From NCBI GenBank assembly GCA_020850355.1, contig JADZEX010000034.1, positions 62,001 to 126,000 on the forward strand: 64,000 bases of DNA. Reading direction: 5' to 3'. Source of the DNA: Fimbriimonadaceae bacterium (GTDB taxonomy: Bacteria; Armatimonadota; UBA10988). Below the pieces are notes generated by a model. That model did not search any database and was not told where the DNA came from. It worked only from the letters and a program-made list of their open reading frames with translations. Numbering within the stretch: the first letter of the stretch is position 1; each line of letters begins with the position of its first letter. Below are positions 32,226-40,146 of the stretch, one piece after another. A program made the translations under genes and the position numbers.

Positions 32226-33965
32226 CTAGAACCTCCAGTCGCCGAAGTTCTCGGCCTCCAGGAACCCGGTCAGGAGCGGCGACCAGGCGGTCAGCTCGCG
32301 CTCGACGACCCGTTGGCGGCAGACATTGGCGCGGCGGCTGGTGCCTGGCGTCGGCCGCCCACCGACCGCCGCCCAGGGGATCGCGAACTCGGCCGACCAG
32401 ACGCCAGGGCCGATCGTCGCGGCGCCACGCCAGGCGGCGCTCCAGGCGACATCGTCGCCCTCGGCCGCGGACTCGCCGTCCCAGCGCACGCCGCGCGGGT
32501 TGAGCATGAAGTGACGGTACGGCCGCGGCGCCGCGCCAGTGCTCAGCAGCAGTTCGACGCAGTCGCCCTCCCAGAGCGGCTCGTCGTCCTGGGTGCCCAC
32601 GATCACCAGCTTGTCCGGCGTCGGCTCGCGGCATTCGACCGCCACGTAGAGCTGCTCGGCCGCGGCGGCGACGCGGGCCACGGTCGCGGCGCGGGCGGTC
32701 TCGCGGTTCTCGCCGACCAGCGGGCGGAAGGCCTCCAGCGGCGCCGTGGCCTGCCACAGCGGGTCGTCCAGGCGGCCATCGATCTGTGGCGCCGAGGCCG
32801 CGGCGGGGATCGTGGCCGTGCGACGGACCAGCTTGGCGGCATTGGCCTCCGCCAGCCGGCGCTGCGCCGCGTCCATCAGCGGGGCCAGCTCGAACCCGAG
32901 GGGTTGCCCGGCCTGGGCCCTGGTCTTGCCGCGGCGCACCGCATCGTCGAGGCCGGGCGGCAGGTCGCCGGTCCACCAGTTCATCTTCTCGCTGTAGAAC
33001 CAGGCGTAGTCGTCGGCCGTTTGCAGCGACCAGTAGACGTGATGCGCGACCAGTTGCTGCCGTTCGGCGTCGGTCATCACGTTCGACGGCAGCGGAATGG
33101 TCCGCTTGCCGGTCAACTGGTCGGCGTAGATCGCCATCCCGACGCGGACCTTGGCGGCGTACGCGGCGCGGTAGGGCTCGCCGAGAATCGTCGGCAACTC
33201 CTCACGGATCCACCGCGCCGCGCGCGGGAAGGCGGCCTGCTCGGTGTAGTAGTAGGCTCCTTCGTTGCCGTCGGTGACCCGCACCTGCGGCCCGGCGGCG
33301 GCCAGGATGCCCTCGATGAACGGCGCCCACAAGGCGTAATGGTCCTTCTCCAAGGCGGCCTGCCGCTTGGCCGGGTCGGCGACCCGGGCGACCTGGCCGA
33401 GGAAGCTGAGCTGGAAGAGCGTCAGCAGGTGCAGGTCGGGCTGCACCGCCTGCAAGGCCCGGATGAACTGCTCGCCGCGCCGCCGCGCGACCGCGCTGAC
33501 CACCGGCCAACCGCGTTGTTGCAGGGCGGGCGTGTAGACCCAGGGGTTGGCCCCGTAGGGCTCGGCGTCGAAGCAGACGCCCTTGCAGCGACCGGCCACG
33601 GCGGCCTGGGCGGTCAGCCGCAGGTTACCCTCGATGCGGCCCCAGGCCGCGTCGTCGAACCAGTCGACCTGCGCATCGTTGGCGGAGTAGAGCGTCAGGA
33701 AGTTGTCGCTGAAGCTGCCCCACTGGATCGCCCGCAGGTCGTCGATCTGCGGCTGCAACTGCTCGGGCGTCCAGGCCCGCTGGTCGAACAGGTGGTTGTA
33801 AGTGCGGAGCCGGAAGACGACGCCGTCGAACGGCCGCTGCTGCATCGTCGCCAGGCGGGCGCGGACATCGGACGGGTAGGGCACGTCCCAGCCGTACTCC
33901 AACAGCTTCGCGGCCGGAGCCGGCAGGGCGGCCAGCAGCAGCAGACACAACCAGCAGGAGCGCAT
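32226..33965 (-). CDS. Secreted TIM-barrel-like protein with C-terminal CBM9-like domain
   Basis: This 579-residue exported protein starts at ATG 33965 with a signal peptide (MRSCWLCLLLLAALPAPAA). The barrel part starts LLEYGWDVPYPSDVRARL and includes CKGVCFDAEPYG and VRVTDGNEGAYYYTE, glycoside-hydrolase-like strand ends with acidic residues. The C-terminal 180 residues are a CBM9-like sandwich (PQIDGRLDDPLWQATAPL, EGDCVELLLSTG, WSAEFAIPWAAVGG). It abuts the GH95-like gene and is probably co-transcribed with it. A similar CBM9-like domain ends the 20673-23912 protein. The catalytic family is not recognised. Confidence 0.68.
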   Translation of the reverse strand: MRSCWLCLLLLAALPAPAAKLLEYGWDVPYPSDVRARLATMQQRPFDGVVFRLRTYNHLFDQRAWTPEQLQPQIDDLRAIQWGSFSDNFLTLYSANDAQVDWFDDAAWGRIEGNLRLTAQAAVAGRCKGVCFDAEPYGANPWVYTPALQQRGWPVVSAVARRRGEQFIRALQAVQPDLHLLTLFQLSFLGQVARVADPAKRQAALEKDHYALWAPFIEGILAAAGPQVRVTDGNEGAYYYTEQAAFPRAARWIREELPTILGEPYRAAYAAKVRVGMAIYADQLTGKRTIPLPSNVMTDAERQQLVAHHVYWSLQTADDYAWFYSEKMNWWTGDLPPGLDDAVRRGKTRAQAGQPLGFELAPLMDAAQRRLAEANAAKLVRRTATIPAAASAPQIDGRLDDPLWQATAPLEAFRPLVGENRETARAATVARVAAAAEQLYVAVECREPTPDKLVIVGTQDDEPLWEGDCVELLLSTGAAPRPYRHFMLNPRGVRWDGESAAEGDDVAWSAAWRGAATIGPGVWSAEFAIPWAAVGGRPTPGTSRRANVCRQRVVERELTAWSPLLTGFLEAENFGDWRF

Positions 33966-34028
33966 CGCGGATCTCCGTGCCTGGGATACCCGCCCGGCGC
34001 GCCGAAGTCAAGCCGTTGTACGTAGCTC

Positions 34029-34057
34029 TTGCCGCCGTGGCGTAGATCAGCTACAAC
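34029..34057 (+). promoter_or_regulatory. Candidate promoter for the DUF4838 gene
   Basis: TTGCCG (34029-34034) and TACAAC (34052-34057) are 17 bases apart in the 110-base divergent gap. Transcription would start near 34064, just before the AGGAG at 34065. Confidence 0.4.
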
Positions 34058-34075
34058 CCGGCCCAGGAGTTGGCG

Positions 34076-36337
34076 ATGACCGCGCACCGTCTGCTGCCGC
34101 TGGGCGTCTGGCTGCTGGGAGCCGCCGTAGTGAACGCTGGGCCCCTGGTCTCGAATGGTCAGAGCGACTACTGCCTGGTGACCGCCGACCAACCAGCCGC
34201 GGCTGACGCCACGGCGGCCCGGGAGCTGCAGGCGCACCTGCAGGCGGTGACCGGCGCCAGCCTGCCGATCCGCCCGGCCAGCCAGGCCCCGCCGACGAAG
34301 CGGATCGTGGTCGGCGACAGCCCGCTGGCCCGCCGCCTGGCGCCGGAGGTCGACCCCGCGGCGTTGCGCCACGACGGGATAGTGCTGCGCACGGTCGGCG
34401 ACGACCTGCTGTTGCTCGGCCGCGCCCCGCGGGGCACGCTGTACGCCGTCTACACGTTTCTGGAGGACGTCGTCGGCTGCCGCTGGTGGACGGCCACCGA
34501 GAGCTACACACCGCGACGGCCGACGCTCGAGCTGCCGGCGCTCAACATCAACTACGCCCCGGCGCTGCGGACGCGGGAGACCTTCTACCGCGACGCTCAG
34601 GAAGGCGTCTTCAGCGCCCGCAACAAGCTCAACGGGCACTTCCACCGCGTCGCGCCGGACTACGGCGGGCACTACTCGATTCTGGGCTGGTGCCACACCT
34701 TCTACCAGCTCCTGCCGCCCGAGCAGTACTTCGCGGCGCATCCGGAGTGGTACAGCGAGCTGAACGGCAAGCGCGTCGCCGAGGGCGGGCAGCTCTGTTT
34801 GGCCAACGCCGCGATGCGGGCCGAGCTGGTCAAGCAGGCGCTGGCCTGGATCGCCAAGAACCCCAGCGCGGGGATGATCTCGATTTCGCAGAACGACTGG
34901 CACGGCCGTTGCCAGTGCGCCGAGTGTCGCGCCGCCGAAGCTGCGGAGGGCTCGCCCAGCGGCCCGCTGGTGCGCTTCGTCAACGCCGTGGCCGACGAGA
35001 TCGGGAAGCAGTACCCCGACTTCCTGATCGAGACGTTGGCCTACCAGTACACCCGCACCCCGCCGAAGCTGGTGCGGCCGCGCGACAACGTCGTGATTCG
35101 GCTCTGCACCATCGAGTGCTCGTACGCCCAGCCGTTGGTCGGTGGGGCCCAGAACGAGACCTTCCGGCGAGACATTGAAGGCTGGTCGGCGATCGCGCCG
35201 AAGCTCTACATCTGGGACTACGTTACCAACTTCGCCAACTTTCTGCTGCCCCACCCGAACTACGGCGTGCTCGACGACAACATCCGCACGTTCGTCGCCA
35301 ACAAGGCGGTCGGGCTGTTTGAGCAGGGCGACGCGTACAGCACCACCGGCGACTTCGTGCGGCTGCGAGCCTGGGTCCTCTCGAAGCTGATGTGGGACCC
35401 CCTGCTTGACCAGGAGGCCCTCACCGCCGAGTTCCTGCGCGGTTACTACGGTGCCGCGGCGCCGCATCTGCAGGCCTATCTGACGTTGCTGACGCGCCGG
35501 GTCGAGACGGCCGGCACCTACCTGCGCTGCTACATGAACGACACCGCGGCGTGGCTCGATCTGCCGACTGCCAATGAGGCGACCCGGCTGTTGGACGCCG
35601 CTTCGACGGCGGTCGCCGGTGACGCCACCCTGACGCAGCGCGTCCGCCGCGAGCGGCTGCCACTCGACCTGGCCTGGCTGGACCGCGGCGCGGCGTTCCG
35701 CCGGCGGGCGGCGGGCCAGCCCTCCGGCGGCCCGGCCGATCTGGCCGCGGCCTACGCCGAGTACAAGCGTCTGCAGGGCGAGTACCAGAACGGCTTCTAC
35801 GGCGAGGGCCGCCCGCTGGGTCCCTGGCTGGAGGCGCTGGGGCAGCGCTTTGCCCCGAGTGGCCCGCCGCCGGAACTCTGCCGGGACCTGCCGGCCGAGG
35901 ACTGGATCGACGCCCAGGAGGGCTTGCTGACGCTGCATGGTCTCGGCAACTGGGTGAGCCTCGTCGACGACCCGGCGGCGAGCAACGGCAAGGCCGCGGC
36001 GATGCCGGCGACGCACAACCAGTGGGCGGTGCAGTGGCCGCTGGGCGCCGACCTGGACGACGGCCGGCCGTGGCATATCTACGTGCTGGCCCGCATCGAG
36101 GGCCCGGCGACCGATGGTGAGGCGCTACAGGTCGGGCTGTACGACGGGCCGGGCGGCAAGGGGCTGGTCAGTCGGACCGTGCCGACCACCGCGGTGCGCG
36201 GTGAGCAGTACCGCCTGCTCGACCTCGGGGCGACCAAGCTGACGGCCGGCTGCTACGTCTGGGTCGCGCCGCTGGCCAATCCGCAGCAGGTCAGCCGGGT
36301 GCTGGTCGACCGGATGTTCCTGATTCGGGAGCGCTGA
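34076..36337 (+). CDS. Secreted DUF4838 protein (GH67/alpha-glucuronidase-related)
   Basis: The protein has 753 residues from ATG 34076 with AGGAG 6 bases upstream; TTG 34070 is less likely. The signal peptide is TAHRLLPLGVWLLGAAVVNA. Domains in order: an alpha/beta domain typical of alpha-glucuronidase N-termini (RELQAHLQAVTGASLPI, then KRIVVGDSPLAR and GTLYAVYTFLEDVVGCRWW), then the DUF4838 barrel (FHRVAPDYGGHYS, AHPEWYSELNGKR, ISISQNDWHGRCQCAECRA), then a C-terminal beta domain. The ECRA segment with Cys pairs is characteristic. DUF4838 proteins are expected to cleave uronic-acid or related glycans; substrate unknown. Confidence 0.85.
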   Translation: MTAHRLLPLGVWLLGAAVVNAGPLVSNGQSDYCLVTADQPAAADATAARELQAHLQAVTGASLPIRPASQAPPTKRIVVGDSPLARRLAPEVDPAALRHDGIVLRTVGDDLLLLGRAPRGTLYAVYTFLEDVVGCRWWTATESYTPRRPTLELPALNINYAPALRTRETFYRDAQEGVFSARNKLNGHFHRVAPDYGGHYSILGWCHTFYQLLPPEQYFAAHPEWYSELNGKRVAEGGQLCLANAAMRAELVKQALAWIAKNPSAGMISISQNDWHGRCQCAECRAAEAAEGSPSGPLVRFVNAVADEIGKQYPDFLIETLAYQYTRTPPKLVRPRDNVVIRLCTIECSYAQPLVGGAQNETFRRDIEGWSAIAPKLYIWDYVTNFANFLLPHPNYGVLDDNIRTFVANKAVGLFEQGDAYSTTGDFVRLRAWVLSKLMWDPLLDQEALTAEFLRGYYGAAAPHLQAYLTLLTRRVETAGTYLRCYMNDTAAWLDLPTANEATRLLDAASTAVAGDATLTQRVRRERLPLDLAWLDRGAAFRRRAAGQPSGGPADLAAAYAEYKRLQGEYQNGFYGEGRPLGPWLEALGQRFAPSGPPPELCRDLPAEDWIDAQEGLLTLHGLGNWVSLVDDPAASNGKAAAMPATHNQWAVQWPLGADLDDGRPWHIYVLARIEGPATDGEALQVGLYDGPGGKGLVSRTVPTTAVRGEQYRLLDLGATKLTAGCYVWVAPLANPQQVSRVLVDRMFLIRER

Positions 36338-36342
36338 GGCGC

Positions 36343-36792
36343 CTACGGGTCCTCGCCGTGGATCTGCACCGGCCTCGCTGGCGGCCGACTGTCCGGGTCA
36401 CCGCTGCTCGGACGCCAGCGGTAGACCGGCACGTCGCCGAGTTCCCAGGTGCGCGTCGGCGGGACCCGCAGCGGGTAGCCGGCGAGCAGCTTGCCGCGTT
36501 GGATGGTCAAGGTGACGTTGCCGACCGGCACGCGGCGCATCCGGAAAGCGCCCAGCGGATCGGTGCAGGCCTTGGCGACACCGGGGGCGTCGACCGCCAG
36601 CACCGCACCGGGCAGCGGGCGGCCGTCCAGGTAGAGCCGTCCCGAAAGCTCGCAGGTGCGGCGCGCGACATCCCGGCGCAGCACCGCCGCGCTGACGCAG
36701 CAGGCCAGCCCGAGGCCGACGACGGCGATGATCAGGCCCTCGCGGCTGATCGGGTAGCGCTTCGGCAGTTCGTGCGGTTGCAGGTAGCGCAT
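36343..36792 (-). CDS. Membrane-anchored carboxypeptidase-regulatory-like domain protein
   Basis: This 149-residue protein starts at ATG 36792, one base after the stop of the gene before it. A single transmembrane helix (LIIAVVGLGLACCVSAAVL, 20-38) follows a short basic cytoplasmic part. The outside part (LSGRLYLDGRPLPGAVLAV to GAFRMRRVPVGNVTLTI) follows the transthyretin-like CarboxypepD_reg beta sandwich. The C-terminus is Pro-rich. It is the last of a three-gene set with a pilin-like protein, so it may be a cell-surface assembly accessory. Function is unknown. Confidence 0.65.
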   Translation of the reverse strand: MRYLQPHELPKRYPISREGLIIAVVGLGLACCVSAAVLRRDVARRTCELSGRLYLDGRPLPGAVLAVDAPGVAKACTDPLGAFRMRRVPVGNVTLTIQRGKLLAGYPLRVPPTRTWELGDVPVYRWRPSSGDPDSRPPARPVQIHGEDP

Positions 36793-36793
36793 C

Positions 36794-37309
36794 TCAGGGC
36801 CGCCCCTTGAGGAAGTAGTCCTGGCTGGCGACGATCTTGCGCTGGGCGCGGTCCTCGACCTCCAGCCGCAGCACCAGCGGTCCGTCGTACTGGTTGTCGA
36901 TGAAGGCCACGGCGTCGAAGGTGCGGTCGCCCTTGACCCGGACCACCGGCTCGGCGATCCAGCGGGTGGTGTAGACCCAGGGCCGCAGGTGCAGCTCGCC
37001 GGGCAGGTTGACCTGGCCGTGCAGGTGGCGCTCGACGGGATGCTCCTGCAGCCACCTGGTCACGCTCGACTGGTCGCGGCGGGTGACGCGACCAGGTCGC
37101 AACTCTGGGAAGTGCAACGCGATCACCTCGCTGGCGGCGATCGGCCGGCCCTTGCGCGACTGCGATGGCTCCTTGCCGAGCGCGCCGTAGACGGCCAGCA
37201 GCAGGCCGCAGGCCAGCAGCACCAAGGCCGGATGCTGGCGTAGCCGCTCGCGCCAGACCGGCTGCCGCTGCCGCCTGGCCGGATTCGGAATGGGCATCAC
37301 CCACCTCAT
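36794..37309 (-). CDS. Bitopic membrane protein of unknown function
   Basis: This 171-residue protein is read from ATG 37309; ATG 37297, four codons later, has GAGG at a better distance and is an alternative. A basic start (PNPARRQRQPVWRERLRQHP) precedes one helix (ALVLLACGLLLAVYGALG, about 29-46), leaving about 125 residues outside. These form beta strands (HLHGQVNLPGELHLRPWVYT, then VAFIDNQYDGPLVLRLEVED) with no recognised family. It lies 16 bases after the pilin-like gene and 1 base before the CarboxypepD_reg-like gene, so the three are co-transcribed. Confidence 0.6.
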   Translation of the reverse strand: MRWVMPIPNPARRQRQPVWRERLRQHPALVLLACGLLLAVYGALGKEPSQSRKGRPIAASEVIALHFPELRPGRVTRRDQSSVTRWLQEHPVERHLHGQVNLPGELHLRPWVYTTRWIAEPVVRVKGDRTFDAVAFIDNQYDGPLVLRLEVEDRAQRKIVASQDYFLKGRP

Positions 37310-37325
37310 CGTCGCTTGTCCTCCC

Positions 37326-38123
37326 TCAGCGCGTCTCGTACCAGGCGCCCGTGTCCTGCTCGTGGCGCTCCGGCCGGCCACCAGGCTGCTGCTGTTGCTG
37401 CCACAGCCGCCGGTCGCGGCCTTGGCCCTGCTGCGCCTGCCGCTCGCGCTGCTGGCGCTGGTAGAGGTCCTGCTGGAAACGGTCGTTGTTGCCGCCGCCC
37501 CACTCGTCCTCGTGCCCTAACGCCCGCCCGCGGCGGCGACCGGCGTTGCCGTTACGGCGGCCGGTGCGGTTCCCGTTGTGGTTCCCGTTCGCATTCCCAT
37601 TCCCGTTTCCATTGCCCTGGCCGGCGTCTTGGTCATCATCGTCTTGGGTGCCCTGGCCGCCGCCGCCGTTGCCCTGGCCGTTGCCCTGGCCCTGGCCGGG
37701 GTTGTCATCGCTGGTGGCGCCCTGACCGCCGCCGTTGCCCTGGCCGTTGCCCTGGCCCTGGCCGTTGCCGTTGGAGTCTTCCTTGGTGTAGTCGTCCTGG
37801 TCAAAGCGGTCGTTGTTGCCGCCGCCCCACTCTTCTTCGTGGCCGAGCGCCTTGCCGTTCGGGTCGTCGTCCTCATCCTCCGGCCAACTCGGTGGTTCGT
37901 CGCTGCCGTCGGGACCCGTCGGGGACTCTTCGCCCTCGTCGAAGGGGTCGGCCGGCACCTCACCCGGCAGGGTCGCCGAGGTGCTGTTGAAGGCCGAGGC
38001 TTCCTCTATCGTCACGCGCAAGCGGTTGCCGAGTCGCCAAACCAGCGGCAGCGCGGCCGCGACCAGGCACAGCAGCAGACCGTATTCGACCGTCGACTGT
38101 CCGCGTCTCCGTCGTTGGCGCAT
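37326..38123 (-). CDS. Flp/Tad-pilin-like protein with long Asn/Gly-rich tail and duplicated motif
   Basis: This is a 265-residue protein starting at ATG 38123. The N-terminus RRRRGQSTVEYGLLLCLVAA matches type IVb (Flp) prepilins: basic leader, cleavage after Gly8, Glu at mature position 5, then a hydrophobic helix. After residue 60 it is acidic and then built of NGQGQGNG-type repeats. A 16-residue motif ALGHEEEWGGGNNDRF at 92-107 recurs as ALGHEDEWGGGNNDRF at 201-216, one on each side of the Asn/Gly tract. Flp pilins are normally 50-70 residues, so the tail is extraordinary. No tad assembly genes are in the window. It could be an exported fibre, adhesin or matrix protein. Confidence 0.65.
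   Translation of the reverse strand: MRQRRRRGQSTVEYGLLLCLVAAALPLVWRLGNRLRVTIEEASAFNSTSATLPGEVPADPFDEGEESPTGPDGSDEPPSWPEDEDDDPNGKALGHEEEWGGGNNDRFDQDDYTKEDSNGNGQGQGNGQGNGGGQGATSDDNPGQGQGNGQGNGGGGQGTQDDDDQDAGQGNGNGNGNANGNHNGNRTGRRNGNAGRRRGRALGHEDEWGGGNNDRFQQDLYQRQQRERQAQQGQGRDRRLWQQQQQPGGRPERHEQDTGAWYETR
37476..37523 (-). repeat. Second copy of the duplicated motif in the pilin-like gene
   Basis: This encodes A201-F216. It is nearly identical in DNA to the copy at 37803-37850; a 25-base stretch is shared exactly. Confidence 0.8.
37803..37850 (-). repeat. First copy of the duplicated motif in the pilin-like gene
   Basis: This encodes A92-F107, with one residue difference (Glu to Asp) from the second copy. 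The two copies flank the Asn/Gly-rich tract. Confidence 0.8.
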
Positions 38124-38421
38124 CCTGTATCTCCGGCTGCGTCAACCCAGCCCGTCGTGCAGCGACCCGGCAGCCCGCTCCCCGTCGCTCAGATCGGCCA
38201 CTCCGGCGGCTCTGGCGGCGGCTGCGGTGGGCGGGGCCGGCGAATCCTCGCCAGCGCGCCGCGTTGCCTCGCTCGCAGCTCCATGGGCAACCCCAGGCGC
38301 AGGTCCGTCGTCAGACCGGATCCGCACCGATAGCACCATCGGCTGAACGCGAGTCCTCCTGATAGCCCATCTTAACCAGAACGGCGCAGGATCGCTCGGC
38401 CGCCTGGGCAATCAGTGCCTG
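38124..38421. other. Divergent intergenic region between pilin-like and pabBC genes
   Basis: About 300 bases hold no gene that I can support. A 65-codon minus-strand reading frame (stop at 38142) has an AGGAGG box 15 bases from its ATG and weak codon bias, so I leave it out. The segment presumably carries both promoters; no convincing -35/-10 pair was found. Confidence 0.4.
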
Positions 38422-40146
38422 ATGCACCGGCCGGCGACTGGCGATGTCCTGCTCCAAACCCCCACCGCCTGGCGGCTCTACCGCGCGCCGTGGGAGGTCC
38501 TTACCACATCCGACCTGGGCCAAGTTGGCGCCTGCATCACGCGGCTCGAAGCAGCCGTGACCGGCGGCGCCTGGGCCGTCGGCTGGCTGGCCTACGAAGC
38601 CGCCCCAGCCTTCGACGGCGCGCTGCGGACGCGCCCGCCCGCCGGGCCCTTGCTCTGGTTTGGGCTGTACGACCGCTGGCAGCCCGTGGCCGACCCACTG
38701 GCCGCCGCCTGGCCGGCGCCGCCGCGTTGGGACTGGCAACCGGCGCTCGACGCCCCGCAGCACGCGGCCGGGGTGGCCCGCATCAAAGAGGCCATCGCGC
38801 GGGGGGAGACCTACCAGGTCAACTACACCTACCCGCTGCGGGCGACGGTGGCCGGCGACCCGTGGGACTTCGCGCGGGCGCTCTGGGCGGCCAGCGGCGG
38901 TGGCTTCGGGGCCTGGCTCGACACGCCCGAGCGGCTGCTGATCTCGGCCTCGCCGGAGCTCTTCTTCGACTGGGAGGCTGGCCGGCTGACGGCCCGGCCG
39001 ATGAAGGGCACCCGCCCGCGCGGCCGGACGCCCGACGAGGATCGCGCCCTGGCGGCCGAACTGACCGAATCCGAAAAGGACCGGGCCGAGAATCTGATGA
39101 TCCTCGACATGCTCCGCAACGACCTCGGGCGGGTCGCGGCCACGGGCAGCGTCGAGGTGCCGGCGCGGTTCAGCCTCGAACGGTACGAGCAGGTCTGGCA
39201 ACTGACCAGCACCGTCACCGCCCGGACCACCGCCGGGTTCGGCACGATCCTGGCGGCGCTGTTCCCCTGCGCTTCGATCACCGGCGCCCCGAAGGCCCGT
39301 ACGATGCAGTGGATTGCCGACCTGGAAACCGCCCCGCGCGGGGCCTACTGCGGCGCCATCGGCCACCTCGACCCCGGCCGCCGGGCCCGCTTCAGCGTCG
39401 CGATCCGCACCGCCGAGCTGGACGCCGCCCGGCAGCAGGCGACCTACGGCGTCGGGGGTGGCATCGTCTGGGACAGCGAGCCTGCCGCCGAGTGGGCCGA
39501 GTGCGCCGCCAAGTCCAGCGCCCTGCACCGCCGGCAGCCGCGCTTCGAGCTGCTCGAAACGCTGCTCTGGGAGCCTGGCAGCGGGTACCTGCTGGAGGCC
39601 CGCCACCACGCCCGGCTGGCCGCCTCGGCCGACTACTTCGGGTTCGCCTGCGACCTCACCGCGGTGCGGCGCGCGCTGGCACCGGCCGGCTGGAGCTGCC
39701 CCCAACGCGTCCGCCTGGTGCTCGCCCGCAGCGGTGCTCTCGAGGTCACGGCCGTCCCGTTCGACCCGGGGCGGGCCCGCTGCTGGTCGCTCGCCCTGGC
39801 CGCCGCGCCGGTCGACTCGCAGGACCGCTTTCTGTACCACAAGACCACCCACCGCGCGGTCTACGAGGCCGCCCAGGCGGGCGCTCCCGAGGGCGCCGAG
39901 GTGCTGCTCTACAACGAGCGCGGCGAGCTGACCGAGAGCAGCATCGCCAATGTCGTGGTGCAGCTCGCCGGCCAACGCTACACGCCGCCGCTGCGCTGCG
40001 GCCTGCTGGCCGGCTGCTACCGCGCCCTGGCGCTGCAGCGGGGCTGGGTCCGCGAGCGGGTGATCACCCTCGCCGAGCTGCCCCGCGTCGAGGGCTGCTG
40101 GCTGCTCAACTCAGTCCGCCGCGTGCGGCAGGCTGGCCTCGGCTGA
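38422..40146 (+). CDS. pabBC: Aminodeoxychorismate synthase component I fused to aminodeoxychorismate lyase
   Basis: This is a 574-residue fusion protein starting at ATG 38422. Residues 1-370 form PabB (chorismate-binding fold): PMKGT at 193-197 (family PIKGT), DMLRNDLGRV at 229-238, and GAPK about 288-291. Residues 375-574 form a class IV aminotransferase-fold PabC with catalytic Lys474 (HKTTHR) and LLYNERGELTESSIAN at 496-510. With a glutaminase (PabA, not in the window) it would make 4-amino-4-deoxychorismate and then 4-aminobenzoate for folate. The 3' end overlaps the convergent glycosyltransferase gene by 36 bases. Confidence 0.92.
   Translation: MHRPATGDVLLQTPTAWRLYRAPWEVLTTSDLGQVGACITRLEAAVTGGAWAVGWLAYEAAPAFDGALRTRPPAGPLLWFGLYDRWQPVADPLAAAWPAPPRWDWQPALDAPQHAAGVARIKEAIARGETYQVNYTYPLRATVAGDPWDFARALWAASGGGFGAWLDTPERLLISASPELFFDWEAGRLTARPMKGTRPRGRTPDEDRALAAELTESEKDRAENLMILDMLRNDLGRVAATGSVEVPARFSLERYEQVWQLTSTVTARTTAGFGTILAALFPCASITGAPKARTMQWIADLETAPRGAYCGAIGHLDPGRRARFSVAIRTAELDAARQQATYGVGGGIVWDSEPAAEWAECAAKSSALHRRQPRFELLETLLWEPGSGYLLEARHHARLAASADYFGFACDLTAVRRALAPAGWSCPQRVRLVLARSGALEVTAVPFDPGRARCWSLALAAAPVDSQDRFLYHKTTHRAVYEAAQAGAPEGAEVLLYNERGELTESSIANVVVQLAGQRYTPPLRCGLLAGCYRALALQRGWVRERVITLAELPRVEGCWLLNSVRRVRQAGLG

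Noticed and set aside
38142-38339. 65-codon minus-strand frame upstream of the pilin-like gene
   Set aside because: Box-to-start distance of 15 bases, Ala-rich low-information sequence and weak third-position bias. Could be real, but I cannot support it.
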